A stretch of DNA of 5,281 bases from assembly GCA_029865665.1 (NCBI GenBank), contig JARXAV010000138.1:1-5281 (forward strand), in the 5' to 3' direction. The translations under genes were made by a program, and so were the position numbers. This document shows positions 1-5,281 of this stretch, one piece after another (position 1 is the first letter of the stretch; each line of letters opens with the position of its first letter). This DNA comes from Flectobacillus sp. Its GTDB lineage: Bacteria; Bacteroidota; Bacteroidia; Cytophagales; Spirosomataceae. The notes beneath the pieces are model-generated. The model was not told where the DNA came from. It did not search any database and saw only the letters and a list, made by a program, of their open reading frames with translations.

Positions 1-2
1 CT

Positions 3-2138
3 GCCTCCTCCTCCTGCGAGATGGCCTCTAGCGAGATGGAATTGGACAAGACTACTCTCACGACTCCAGAAGCTGACCTGTCACGATTATCGACCTCAGA
101 GAGACGAGTTGCGTCTCCCTCATCTGCCTCCTCCTCCTGCGAGATGGCCTCTAGCGAGATGGAATTGGACAAGACTACTCTCACGACTCCAGAAGCTGAC
201 CTGTCACGATTATCGACCTCAGAGAGACGAGTTGCGTCTCCCTCATCTGCCTCCTCCTCCTGCTGCGAGATGGCCTCTAGCGAGATGGAATTGGAAAAGA
301 CTACTCTCACGACTCCAGAAGCTGACCTGTCACGATTATCGACCTCAGAGAGACGAAATGCGTCTCCCTCATCTGCCTCCTCCTCCTGCGAGATGGCCTC
401 TAGCGAGATGGAATTGGACAAGACTACTCTTATGCCTAGTAAGTCAGAGCTGGACCTAATATTTGTCAATCTAGTAGATTGTGACGGGGTTAAGGTTATC
501 AATATTTGTTCTTCTGGCAATGGATCTTTGAAAGGAAAAAACGAATCCTGCATTCTTTTGTCAGCAGTCTTGACAATGATTTTGCATAGCTTTCGTTTAA
601 ATCGTCATATGGATGAAGATTTTAAGGTTTCTGACAATATCCATTATCGTCTGCGTTTGAAACTGTTATCGAATATTCATTCGCGAGGATTAGAAAAGGC
701 ATGGCCGTATGAAGAAGTTCTTCAGCAGCTTCGCTTGTGTCCTCAGAAATTTCAACATCAATCCTTTTCAGATTCAAACTTTAATTTTGGACAGTGTGTG
801 GCGGCCTTTATTACCCCTGAATGTTTGGAAAAACCCGGTCTTCGATGCATTGGAACAATAGATCTCGTTTCGTGCGTAGACTCTAACAGTCTGCAATCAA
901 ATTTGCAAATTCTATATCAGAGGTCTATAAAAGATTTTAATGATTTGGACAACTCTCATGTGTTTGTAAACGTGAAATCCTCTCGTGTTGAATCCTCTTA
1001 TGTCGGCAAGTGTCTTAAATCGTTGCCACATACATTCATTCTGAACTCCAGTGTAGAGGACCATTGTTTTCAAATGACGGCAGCGTTATATATTAGTAAA
1101 ACCGGGACTCTAAAAGTTGTTTTGATAACTAGGTCATTTGATACTTCTGTGTTGGGATCAAATTACTTTTATTGTGATTTCATGCCGAGTGAGTATAAAA
1201 GTTCAACTCCAGTTCCAAGTAAAGCTAGCATCATTCCATCAGAACTTTCAACGAAGCAGCCTAAGGACACATGCATCTTAATATATCTTCCAGGAGGATT
1301 CACCTTATCTGGTTTAGTTTTGATGAAGTCCAAATTTCAGCTGCCTACAGCGAAACTTAATGCCTATACTTTATCGCCTGAGTTGTGGAGAAAAAATGAA
1401 TATGACACATACGGTCTCAAAGAGAAAGTAATACTACAATCCATTGATCGTTGGCTATCTAGACCTATCTTAAATTCTGTGTTTGGATTGGTTTCCAATA
1501 TACTGGATAAAGTCGCGAAGGAGAAAGGTATCCGTCATACAGTACTTTCAACCCTTTTTTTCCACTATTTAATGAAAAGGCCAACGAGCTCCGAAGATTG
1601 TCTTCTGCAGTTTGCTCCTGACTTCGATATTCACGACACAAGTGTGAATGCTGTTGTCCATATTCCAATAAATTACCCAGAGAACTATCACTGGATCTAC
1701 GCTTTTCTTCACATTACGACAAGGACTGTATATCTTATGGACTCTGTTGCAAAGAGCACGAAGAACAACATCTTCATTCAGTCAATTTTTGACGCTTTTT
1801 TGGAGGCTGATTTTAATCGAAGAAAGCATCGTCAGCAGCAGCAGGAGCGACCTAACGAACGGAGCAATAGAAGCAAAAGCTTTCTACAGTGGGAGTTTAA
1901 AGTGATTCCTTCGCCTGCGCAAGGAGACGGTTATAATTGCGGTATTTTCACCATTATGAATATGGTTCGAGTTTGCCAGTTATTAAACCGCAATGAATAT
2001 CCTACGAAAGCGAAAAGCAACGCTACAGTTCCACCGTTTGTTCTCGAAAATTTGCGTCACATGATAAGCCAAATTCTTTTTCAGAACAAGCCAGTGACAG
2101 AACTGTTAGATTATGTAAATAAATTTCCAAATTTTTAA
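3..2138 (+). CDS. Ulp1/SENP-like cysteine protease with N-terminal tandem repeats (5' end outside window)
   Basis: Residues are numbered from the ATG at 21, but that Met lies inside a repeat. The frame stays open to the window edge (codons for A-S-S-S-C-E precede it), so the true start is upstream. Residues 1-137 are 41-residue repeats, and about 138-460 is unrecognised. About 465-690 resembles the Ulp1/SENP peptidase fold (C48-like): an entry helix with W478 (IDRWLSRPILNSV), then LSTLFFHYL, NYHWIY with H557-W558, YLMDSV with D574, and QGDGYNCGIF with Q634 and C640. The His-Asp spacing of 17 and Gln-Cys spacing of 6 match yeast Ulp1. The Asp-Cys gap is longer (66 against 49) because of a basic, Gln-rich insert (HRQQQQERPNERSNRSK). 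All catalytic residues are present, so an active isopeptidase/protease acting on SUMO or another ubiquitin-like protein is plausible. The substrate is unknown. Such proteases also occur in transposons. The fold call is firm; the biological role is not. Confidence 0.88.
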   Translation, partial: ASSSCEMASSEMELDKTTLTTPEADLSRLSTSERRVASPSSASSSCEMASSEMELDKTTLTTPEADLSRLSTSERRVASPSSASSSCCEMASSEMELEKTTLTTPEADLSRLSTSERRNASPSSASSSCEMASSEMELDKTTLMPSKSELDLIFVNLVDCDGVKVINICSSGNGSLKGKNESCILLSAVLTMILHSFRLNRHMDEDFKVSDNIHYRLRLKLLSNIHSRGLEKAWPYEEVLQQLRLCPQKFQHQSFSDSNFNFGQCVAAFITPECLEKPGLRCIGTIDLVSCVDSNSLQSNLQILYQRSIKDFNDLDNSHVFVNVKSSRVESSYVGKCLKSLPHTFILNSSVEDHCFQMTAALYISKTGTLKVVLITRSFDTSVLGSNYFYCDFMPSEYKSSTPVPSKASIIPSELSTKQPKDTCILIYLPGGFTLSGLVLMKSKFQLPTAKLNAYTLSPELWRKNEYDTYGLKEKVILQSIDRWLSRPILNSVFGLVSNILDKVAKEKGIRHTVLSTLFFHYLMKRPTSSEDCLLQFAPDFDIHDTSVNAVVHIPINYPENYHWIYAFLHITTRTVYLMDSVAKSTKNNIFIQSIFDAFLEADFNRRKHRQQQQERPNERSNRSKSFLQWEFKVIPSPAQGDGYNCGIFTIMNMVRVCQLLNRNEYPTKAKSNATVPPFVLENLRHMISQILFQNKPVTELLDYVNKFPNF
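21..431 (+). repeat. Coding tandem repeat, 123-126 bp unit, three full copies plus partial copies
   Basis: Units start at each ATGGCCTCTAGCGAGATGG: 21-143 (123 bp), 144-269 (126 bp, one extra Cys codon), 270-392 (123 bp), and a partial copy at 393-431 that stops after MASSEMELDKTTL. Positions 1-20 are the end of another unit, so the array continues leftward. Each unit encodes 41 residues rich in Ser, Thr and Glu and ends in a Ser run followed by Cys-Glu. Copies differ at only a few bases (D to E and V to N changes in unit 3, plus the TGC insertion). The DNA is visibly richer in G+C than the rest of the gene. The unit length is a multiple of three, so copy number can change without breaking the frame. 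That also explains why a second frame (109-459) is open by accident. Confidence 0.95.
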
Positions 2139-2273
2139 ATACAATCTTTGCAAATAACGATTTTCTTAAAACATAGATCTAAATTCAAAAAAAATTGAAA
2201 ACCCCAGCCCCTACTGAAGATTCAAATTTTTGAAAACTGGTTGGTATCAGTAGTAATTATTAATACTCTTACA
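2118..2273 (+). promoter_or_regulatory. Short intergenic region: possible poly(A) signal of gene 1 and 5' region of gene 2
   Basis: The space between the protease stop codon and the next ATG is 135 bp and strongly A+T rich. An AATAAA lies at 2118-2123, overlapping the last codons of the protease gene. It is a possible but not compelling poly(A) signal. A small perfect palindrome, TTCAAA-TT-TTTGAA, lies at 2221-2234. I see no convincing TATA box or other core promoter element. The ATG at 2274 has A at -3 (ACAATGTCG), a reasonable eukaryotic start context. Confidence 0.3.
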
Positions 2274-3918
2274 ATGTCGAGATCATTTAAGCTTCGAGAA
2301 ATTTTACACATAGTTCAAACAAGATTGACCGAATTATCGTTTGAGCATGAAATCATTTTCAATAAGATGTTAACTATAAAAAGTAGCATGACGGATACCA
2401 AAGACCTCCTTTCGAAGATTTGTGAACAGATTTCGGGCGAGATGGATGAAGTTGTAGACCTGAGAGAATATGATCATCAAGAGCAGAAAATTAATTTTAT
2501 ACCGTCCAAGCAGTTTGCGGAAAAAAAAGATTTTGAACTATGGCTGAAGCATTCACTGCCAGATAAAATTTTAATGGATGAACTTAAATCCATCTTTCCT
2601 GAATGGATTCCGATCAGGAATTTTGTCGCAGCAAAAGAAGCCGAAAAATCTATTAAGGAAGGAATTACTGTTGATGTTTCGGTTAACAATGATGACTTTT
2701 TATCTCCTGCTGAATCCAGTGTGAATTTTAATAGTCGTGTAGAAGAAGATAAATATAAAGCGCTTTTTTTTGCAATCATCAATGGTTCATCTACTCTACG
2801 AAAGAACAGAAATTCAAAAATGGTTGATTCTGCTAGTGATGGTGATGATTATCAAAATCAGATGATGGCTGCCAAGGATTCAGATAACAAGAAGGTTGCC
2901 GCGGAGGACTCAGCTTGTCTCAAAGATAATCCGTACCGATTGAAGATTTTATCTTTTATTGGTAAAATGTGGGCAAAACTGAACTTCAATAATGAGTATG
3001 ACTCGGTTGCAGGAATGACGTACACTGATGTTCAGGACCTACTCGCTTATCATGTACACAGCTTTATGACTGTCAATACGACATCAATAGAACTTGAAAT
3101 TCCCATTCAAGAAATTCAAAGCGACGAAACGAATGAAGTAAAAGAAATTCGGTTCCCTTCACCAGTTGGTATTTAAGTCCCAATAGTTATTTCTATCACT
3201 TTTCACTGATAATTGAATTTAGACTTCGCCACGTGGAATAGAGAAATGATTCGAAATCGTGCTAAATCTCTTAAGGCTGCTGCCAAAGCTAGAGCTTCTA
3301 CGGACAATAAGGATAAAAAGAGAAAGAATAAAAGGTCAAGGGCAGAAATCGTGAAGAAGGATGGCCGCTCGTCAAAGCTAAATAATAACTTGCTAATCAA
3401 AGAATTGCATGAAGGGACAATGCCGAGTGGAAAAGAGTTTTTGGGCAATGACATGTTCTTGAACGACGATTTATTTCATGATGGAGGATTTTTCGGTATG
3501 AATGATCTATCGAAAATGTTTCTGGAAGATTCTATCGACCTTAACGAAGGTTTGTAGAATATTTCTGATTAAATTTAGTTTAATTTGTTTGGGACACTTT
3601 CAGTAGCTTGTGGTAATAAAACCGGTACTACAGCCTGCAATTCAAGTGGAGGTAATAAAACCGGTACTACAGCCTGCAGTTCAAGTGGAGGTAATAAAAA
3701 CGCTACTACAGCCTGCAGTTCAAGTGGAGGTAATAAAACCGGTACAGCCAGTGGAGGTAATTAAAATGGTACTAATATTGTCCAAAAATGCTTTTCTTCA
3801 ATTCTTTCATCTGATGAACACAACTTCAGGTAGCTTTTTCGGAATAAAGCACTTTGACAATGATAATTATATACTACATAGGACCAGCAAATTTTCATGG
3901 ATTGCTACCACTGGATAA
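2274..3918 (+). CDS. Predicted four-exon gene, unknown nuclear-like protein with 13-residue repeats
   Basis: Proposed exons are 2274-3168, 3223-3549, 3604-3756 and 3830-3918, giving about 487 residues. The frame is also open upstream from a TTG at 2241, but the ATG at 2274 (MSRSFKLREIL) is the natural start. Residues 1-65 look helical. The middle is acidic and soluble, with the Trp-containing segments FELWLKHSLPD and SIFPEWIPIRNF, and KILSFIGKMWAKLNF near 250. Residues 328-338 (KDKKRKNKRSR) resemble a nuclear localisation signal. Residues 385-407 are rich in Asp, Phe and Met, and 411-458 are four 13-residue-type repeats (GNKTGTTACSSSG). No signal peptide or membrane segment is seen, and I do not recognise the family. 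The three junctions are all phase 1 and rejoin exactly in frame, and reading through any intron meets a stop at once. Exon 1 is secure as an ORF; the last exon is the weakest part, and another acceptor (after 3881) would give a different C-terminus. Confidence 0.6.
3169..3222 (+). other. Predicted intron 1, 54 bp, phase 1
   Basis: The donor is G|GTATTTAAG and the acceptor is TGAATTTAG|ACTTC. CTGAT at 3206-3210 lies 13 bases before the acceptor and resembles a branch site. Splicing joins GTT-G to AC-TTC, so exon 1 continues straight into the frame encoding FATWNREMIRN. Without splicing the ORF ends at TAA 3174-3176. Confidence 0.6.
3550..3603 (+). other. Predicted intron 2, 54 bp, phase 1
   Basis: The donor is GAAG|GTTTGT, the acceptor is GGACACTTTCAG|TAGCTTG, and CTGAT occurs at 3565-3569. 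An earlier AG at 3577-3578 would give an immediate TAA, so only the distal AG keeps the frame. The join creates codon GTA and opens the 13-residue repeat frame. Retention stops at TAG 3555-3557. Confidence 0.6.
3612..3764 (+). repeat. 39-bp coding tandem repeat, three full units plus shortened ones
   Basis: Units are at 3612-3650, 3651-3689 and 3690-3728 (39 bp each), and 3729-3755 (27 bp, an internal 12-bp deletion). A degenerate start of a fifth unit begins at 3756. The core reads GGTAATAAAACCGGTACTAC followed by AGCCTGCAGTTCAAGTGGA. In the spliced frame each unit encodes GNKTGTTAC(N/S)SSG, with N-K-T, N-S-S and N-A-T tripeptides. Another frame through the same DNA is also open (VIKPVLQPAVQVE) because 39 is a multiple of three. 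I prefer the first frame because it is the only one the upstream splice junction allows. Confidence 0.85.
3757..3829 (+). other. Predicted intron 3, 73 bp, phase 1, donor formed by the 39-bp repeat
   Basis: The donor GGAG|GTAATT is the start of a degenerate repeat unit. The acceptor is CACAACTTCAG|GTAGC after a T/C-rich stretch, and CTGAT lies at 3811-3815, 14 bases before the acceptor. Reading through gives TAA at 3762-3764. An alternative acceptor after 3881 (CTACATAG|GACC) also leaves an open frame (PANFHGLLPLDKSAESRYKR), so the exact 3' site is uncertain. Confidence 0.45.
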
Positions 3919-4044
3919 ATCTGCAGAGAGCAGATATAAGAGGTACTTTTATTGTAGATTCAAATTTGATAAGTCCATGTCTAAATCCCTCTTTGTCTTA
4001 GTCGTTCATTGTTCTGAGACCATTCTCAGATGGCTTTGTATACA
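3919..4044 (+). other. 3' flank of gene 2: 3' UTR or further exons, undecided
   Basis: After the predicted stop there is a small hairpin, ATCTGC/GCAGAT (3919-3924 with 3930-3935). A donor-like AGAG|GTACTT lies at 3943 and a good acceptor-like CTCTTTGTCTTAG at about 3989-4001. A frame from the alternative acceptor after 3881 stays open to the donor-like GTAAGT at 4045, whose TAA ends it. No single continuation of the gene can be chosen from sequence alone. Confidence 0.3.
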
Positions 4045-4662
4045 GTAAGTGAGGATGTAAATTTTTTTTGTGTCTTTATTAAATCTTTGAACTATATGTC
4101 TGTCTCTGTGTCTGTCTTTAGGTGAATTGATTTTAAATAGGGCAATATTTAGGGTATGCTTGTATATAGTAAGTCACTTTTACGTCACTTAGTATTGTTA
4201 CCTTCTTTGAGTAACCTTTTCTCTGTCTGTTTCTTTGTTTCTCTTTCTCTTCTATTTCTTTGTCTCTCTGTGTCTGTTTTCTGTCTCTCTGTGTCTGTCT
4301 CTGTGTCTCTTTTTTTAAGCAGGGTAATAATACGCAGAGTTTGCATCGTATGTTGTAAGTCACTTTAGTATTGTTACCTTCTTTGAGTAACCTTTTCTCT
4401 GTGTTTGTTTCTTTGTCTCTCTTTCTCTGTGTCTGTTTCTTTGTCTCTCTTTCTCTGTGTCTGTTTCTTTGTCCCTCTGTTCTCTCTGTGTCTCTTCTTT
4501 TTAAGCAGGGTAATAATACGCAGACTCTGCATCGTATGTTGTGAGTCACCTTTTGAGTTTGCATCAATTGTTACCTTCTTTGAGTAACCTTTTCTCTGTT
4601 TCTGTTTCTGTGTCTGTATTTTTCAGGTGAATGGGTAGTATGGGTAGTATGGAATACAGAAG
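4045..4662 (+). repeat. Tandem array of ~185-bp units with donor, pyrimidine tract, acceptor and mini-exon-like segment
   Basis: The clearest units are 4139-4320, 4321-4506 and 4507 to about 4626, preceded by a diverged copy from 4045. Each has a donor-like GTAAGT or GTGAGT (4045, 4169, 4355, 4541), then TTGTTACCTTCTTTGAGTAA (not well kept in the diverged first copy), a TCTCTGTGTCTGTTT-type microsatellite and an acceptor-like AG (ending at 4121, 4322, 4508, 4626). Predicted intron-like spans are 77, 154, 154 and 86 bp. The 32-base segments 4323-4354 and 4509-4540 match at 30 positions. Reading frames on both strands here are low-complexity products of the microsatellite. The stretch could be a duplicated exon-intron block at the end of gene 2, or a noncoding satellite-like array. 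Confidence 0.7.
4629..4652 (+). repeat. Short direct repeat ATGGGTAGT
   Basis: ATGGGTAGT occurs twice in a row, followed by ATGG, directly after the acceptor-like TTTTTCAG. A donor-like GTAAAA and a better one, GTATGT, follow at about 4663 and 4675. If this is an exon it is very short. Confidence 0.5.
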
Positions 4663-4709
4663 GTAAAAAGATAGGTATGTATTTAAGTAAGTACATATTG
4701 TAAATACTT

Positions 4710-4790
4710 AAGTTAAATAAAATAAACCCATGCTTTTGAAAGACTTAATTTAATTGTCTATCAATCGCATGGGTTTAATTTATTTACCTT
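4710..4790. repeat. Inverted repeat 1 with AATAAA on both strands
   Basis: The arms 4710-4733 and 4767-4790 pair over 24 bases with two mismatches (core arm GCATGGGTTTAATTTATTT on the right), around a 33-base loop. The left arm carries AATAAA on the + strand (4716-4721 and 4721-4726). The right arm carries it on the minus strand (4779-4784). This would suit a bidirectional poly(A) region between convergent genes, or simply be a foldback element. Confidence 0.8.
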
Positions 4791-4802
4791 GTCGATTATA
4801 AT

Positions 4803-4878
4803 TGTGCAATGTGTTGCTAATATAGCATAGCATTGCTGAATAAGCAAAAGCATTGCAGTATTAGTAACACAATGCACA
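4803..4878. repeat. Inverted repeat 2
   Basis: The arms TGTGCAATGTGTTGCTAATA (4803-4822) and TATTAGTAACACAATGCACA (4859-4878) pair over 20 bases with one A/A mismatch and one G-T position, which would be a G-U wobble in RNA. A smaller TTGCT/AGCAA hairpin (4833-4837 with 4843-4847) lies in the loop. Confidence 0.8.
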
Positions 4879-4923
4879 GATATTTGGCATTCCAATCGAT
4901 TTAGCATCCAGTCGATTTGTTTT

Positions 4924-5073
4924 CCGGGTATGCAATCGGTAGCCTGCTACTGATTTTTAAAGATGTACCCGGGTATGCAATCGGTAGCGGCTACTGATCG
5001 ATGTCCCCGGGTATCAGTAGCAGGCTACTGATTGCATACCCGGATATCGGTAGCAGGCTACTGATACCCGGGT
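4924..5073. repeat. Inverted repeat 3: four alternating copies of a ~31-bp palindromic module
   Basis: Copies are A (4924-4954, +), B (4968-4998, +), C (5006-5043, mainly inverted) and D (5040-5073). A and the last 31 bases of C are complementary at 30 of 31 positions. The first 16 bases of C (CCCGGGTATCAGTAGC) and 5057-5072 of D are perfectly complementary. The module core CAGTAGCAGGCTACTG is itself a hairpin. Competing pairings (A-C, B-C, C-D and within each copy) are therefore possible. Confidence 0.88.
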
Positions 5074-5080
5074 TAAAAAA

Positions 5081-5173
5081 AGTTACCCCAAAAGGTACCC
5101 CAAAAGTTACCCCTCATCTAGCTATTGGAAAGTTACCCCAAATGGTACCCTATTGGGGTAACTTTTGGGGTAC
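5081..5173. repeat. Inverted repeat 4 built from GTTACCCC/GGTACCCC motifs
   Basis: GTACCCCAAAAGTTACCCC (5095-5113) and GGGGTAACTTTTGGGGTAC (5155-5173) are perfectly complementary over 19 bases. A direct repeat, AGTTACCCCAAAAGGTACCC (5081-5100) and 5131-5150, matches at 19 of 20 positions. The array is unrelated in sequence to inverted repeats 1-3. Apparent ORFs across it are accidental. Confidence 0.88.
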
Positions 5174-5280
5174 ATACAGATACCGGTGACTTCTCCCACA
5201 GTATCAGCCCCTGTTAGCACTTCTTCATTCTCTTTAATAAGTGCCTCCGCCATATCAGCTGCCGCTTTCACTGCTGCGAG
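5122..5280 (-). CDS. Possible exon end of a minus-strand gene (partial)
   Basis: Reading leftward from 5280, one minus-strand frame stays open to TAG at 5122-5124, while the other two minus frames stop within a few codons. Its first 32 residues have ordinary protein composition and look helical (KAAADMAEALIKENEEVL). The remainder is translated from inverted repeat 4 and is probably not protein. A donor-like GTATCTG starts at 5183, so the exon more likely ends at 5184, with the repeats inside an intron. The + strand also has one open frame here, after an acceptor-like TCTCCCACAG, but its Ser/Ala composition is less convincing. The family is not recognised. Confidence 0.33.
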   Translation of the reverse strand, partial: LAAVKAAADMAEALIKENEEVLTGADTVGEVTGICMYPKSYPNRVPFGVTFQ

Positions 5281-5281
5281 T

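Noticed and set aside
109..459. Second + frame ORF rich in Pro, Arg and Leu over the repeat array
   Set aside because: It is open only because the 123-bp unit is a multiple of three. It ends soon after the repeats, while the overlapping frame continues into a recognisable protease.
1465..1668. Minus-strand ORF of 67 codons inside the protease gene
   Set aside because: Antisense to the conserved protease domain, short, with no recognisable features.
2477..2782. Minus-strand ORF of 101 codons inside gene 2
   Set aside because: Antisense of exon 1, with Ser/Leu/Lys composition typical of reversed Asp/Glu-rich coding sequence.
3203..3454. Minus-strand ORF with a hydrophobic Leu/Phe run
   Set aside because: The hydrophobic run is the antisense of the Lys/Arg-rich NLS-like segment; it spans the predicted intron 1 boundary.
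3610..3918. Continuous + frame reading VIKPVLQPAVQVE repeats
   Set aside because: It starts at a GTG with no upstream link. The splice from exon 2 can only enter the other frame. Its final part (from 3832) is kept as exon 4.
4133..4567. Minus-strand ORF rich in Arg, Glu, Gln and Thr, and + strand Ser/Leu/Val-rich ORFs in the same region
   Set aside because: All are translations of the TCTCTGTG-type microsatellite and its complement; low complexity with no domain.
4045..4630. CRISPR array
   Set aside because: The units are about 185 bp with no short constant repeat and unique spacer pattern, and the setting is eukaryotic.
4710..5173. Single transposon or MITE with terminal inverted repeats
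   Set aside because: The four stems are different in sequence and adjacent rather than paired across a common interior; no target-site duplication could be assigned by eye.
5001..5189. 62-codon + strand ORF
   Set aside because: It consists almost wholly of inverted repeats 3 and 4 and overlaps several hairpins; no protein-like signal.
1..5281. tRNA or rRNA genes
   Set aside because: I saw no cloverleaf with T-loop GGTTCGA-type sequence and no conserved rRNA core segments on either strand.

Overview
The window looks like nuclear DNA of a eukaryote with short introns. The evidence is an A+T-rich background, a eukaryotic-type Ulp1/SENP-like cysteine protease gene, three small GT-AG introns that restore one reading frame across otherwise separate ORFs, pyrimidine-tract microsatellites and abundant inverted repeats. 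No bacterial operon signals (such as Shine-Dalgarno-led starts) are evident. The species cannot be read from the sequence. An early-branching animal such as a sponge, or a protist with small introns, would fit, but this is a guess.

Layout. (1) Positions 3-2138, + strand: the 3' part of a gene whose start lies left of the window. It begins with near-identical 41-residue tandem repeats (Ser/Thr/Glu rich), continues with about 300 residues I do not recognise, and ends in an Ulp1-type (peptidase family C48-like) catalytic domain with His, Asp, Gln and Cys in the expected order. (2) Positions 2139-2273: a short A+T-rich intergenic stretch. (3) Positions 2274-3918, + strand: what look like three separate ORFs are best explained as one spliced gene with introns 3169-3222, 3550-3603 and 3757-3829, all phase 1 and all containing CTGAT. 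The predicted protein has about 487 residues, an acidic/helical N-terminal part, a basic nuclear-localisation-like stretch and a 13-residue tandem repeat. I do not recognise the family, and the 3' end of the gene is uncertain. (4) Positions about 4045-4662: a tandem array of roughly 185-bp units, each holding a donor-like site, a T/C-rich tract, an acceptor-like site and a 32-base exon-like segment. (5) Positions 4710-5173: four consecutive, unrelated inverted-repeat structures. (6) Positions 5184-5281: a possible minus-strand exon fragment.

How they relate. The two main genes lie head to tail on the + strand with only 135 bp between them. A SUMO/ubiquitin-like-specific protease next to a probable nuclear protein could be a functional pair or the cargo of a mobile element, but no transposase, integrase or clear element termini are visible, so this stays a hypothesis. 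The right end looks like noncoding DNA between the + strand genes and a possible convergent minus-strand gene. Inverted repeat 1 there carries AATAAA on both strands.
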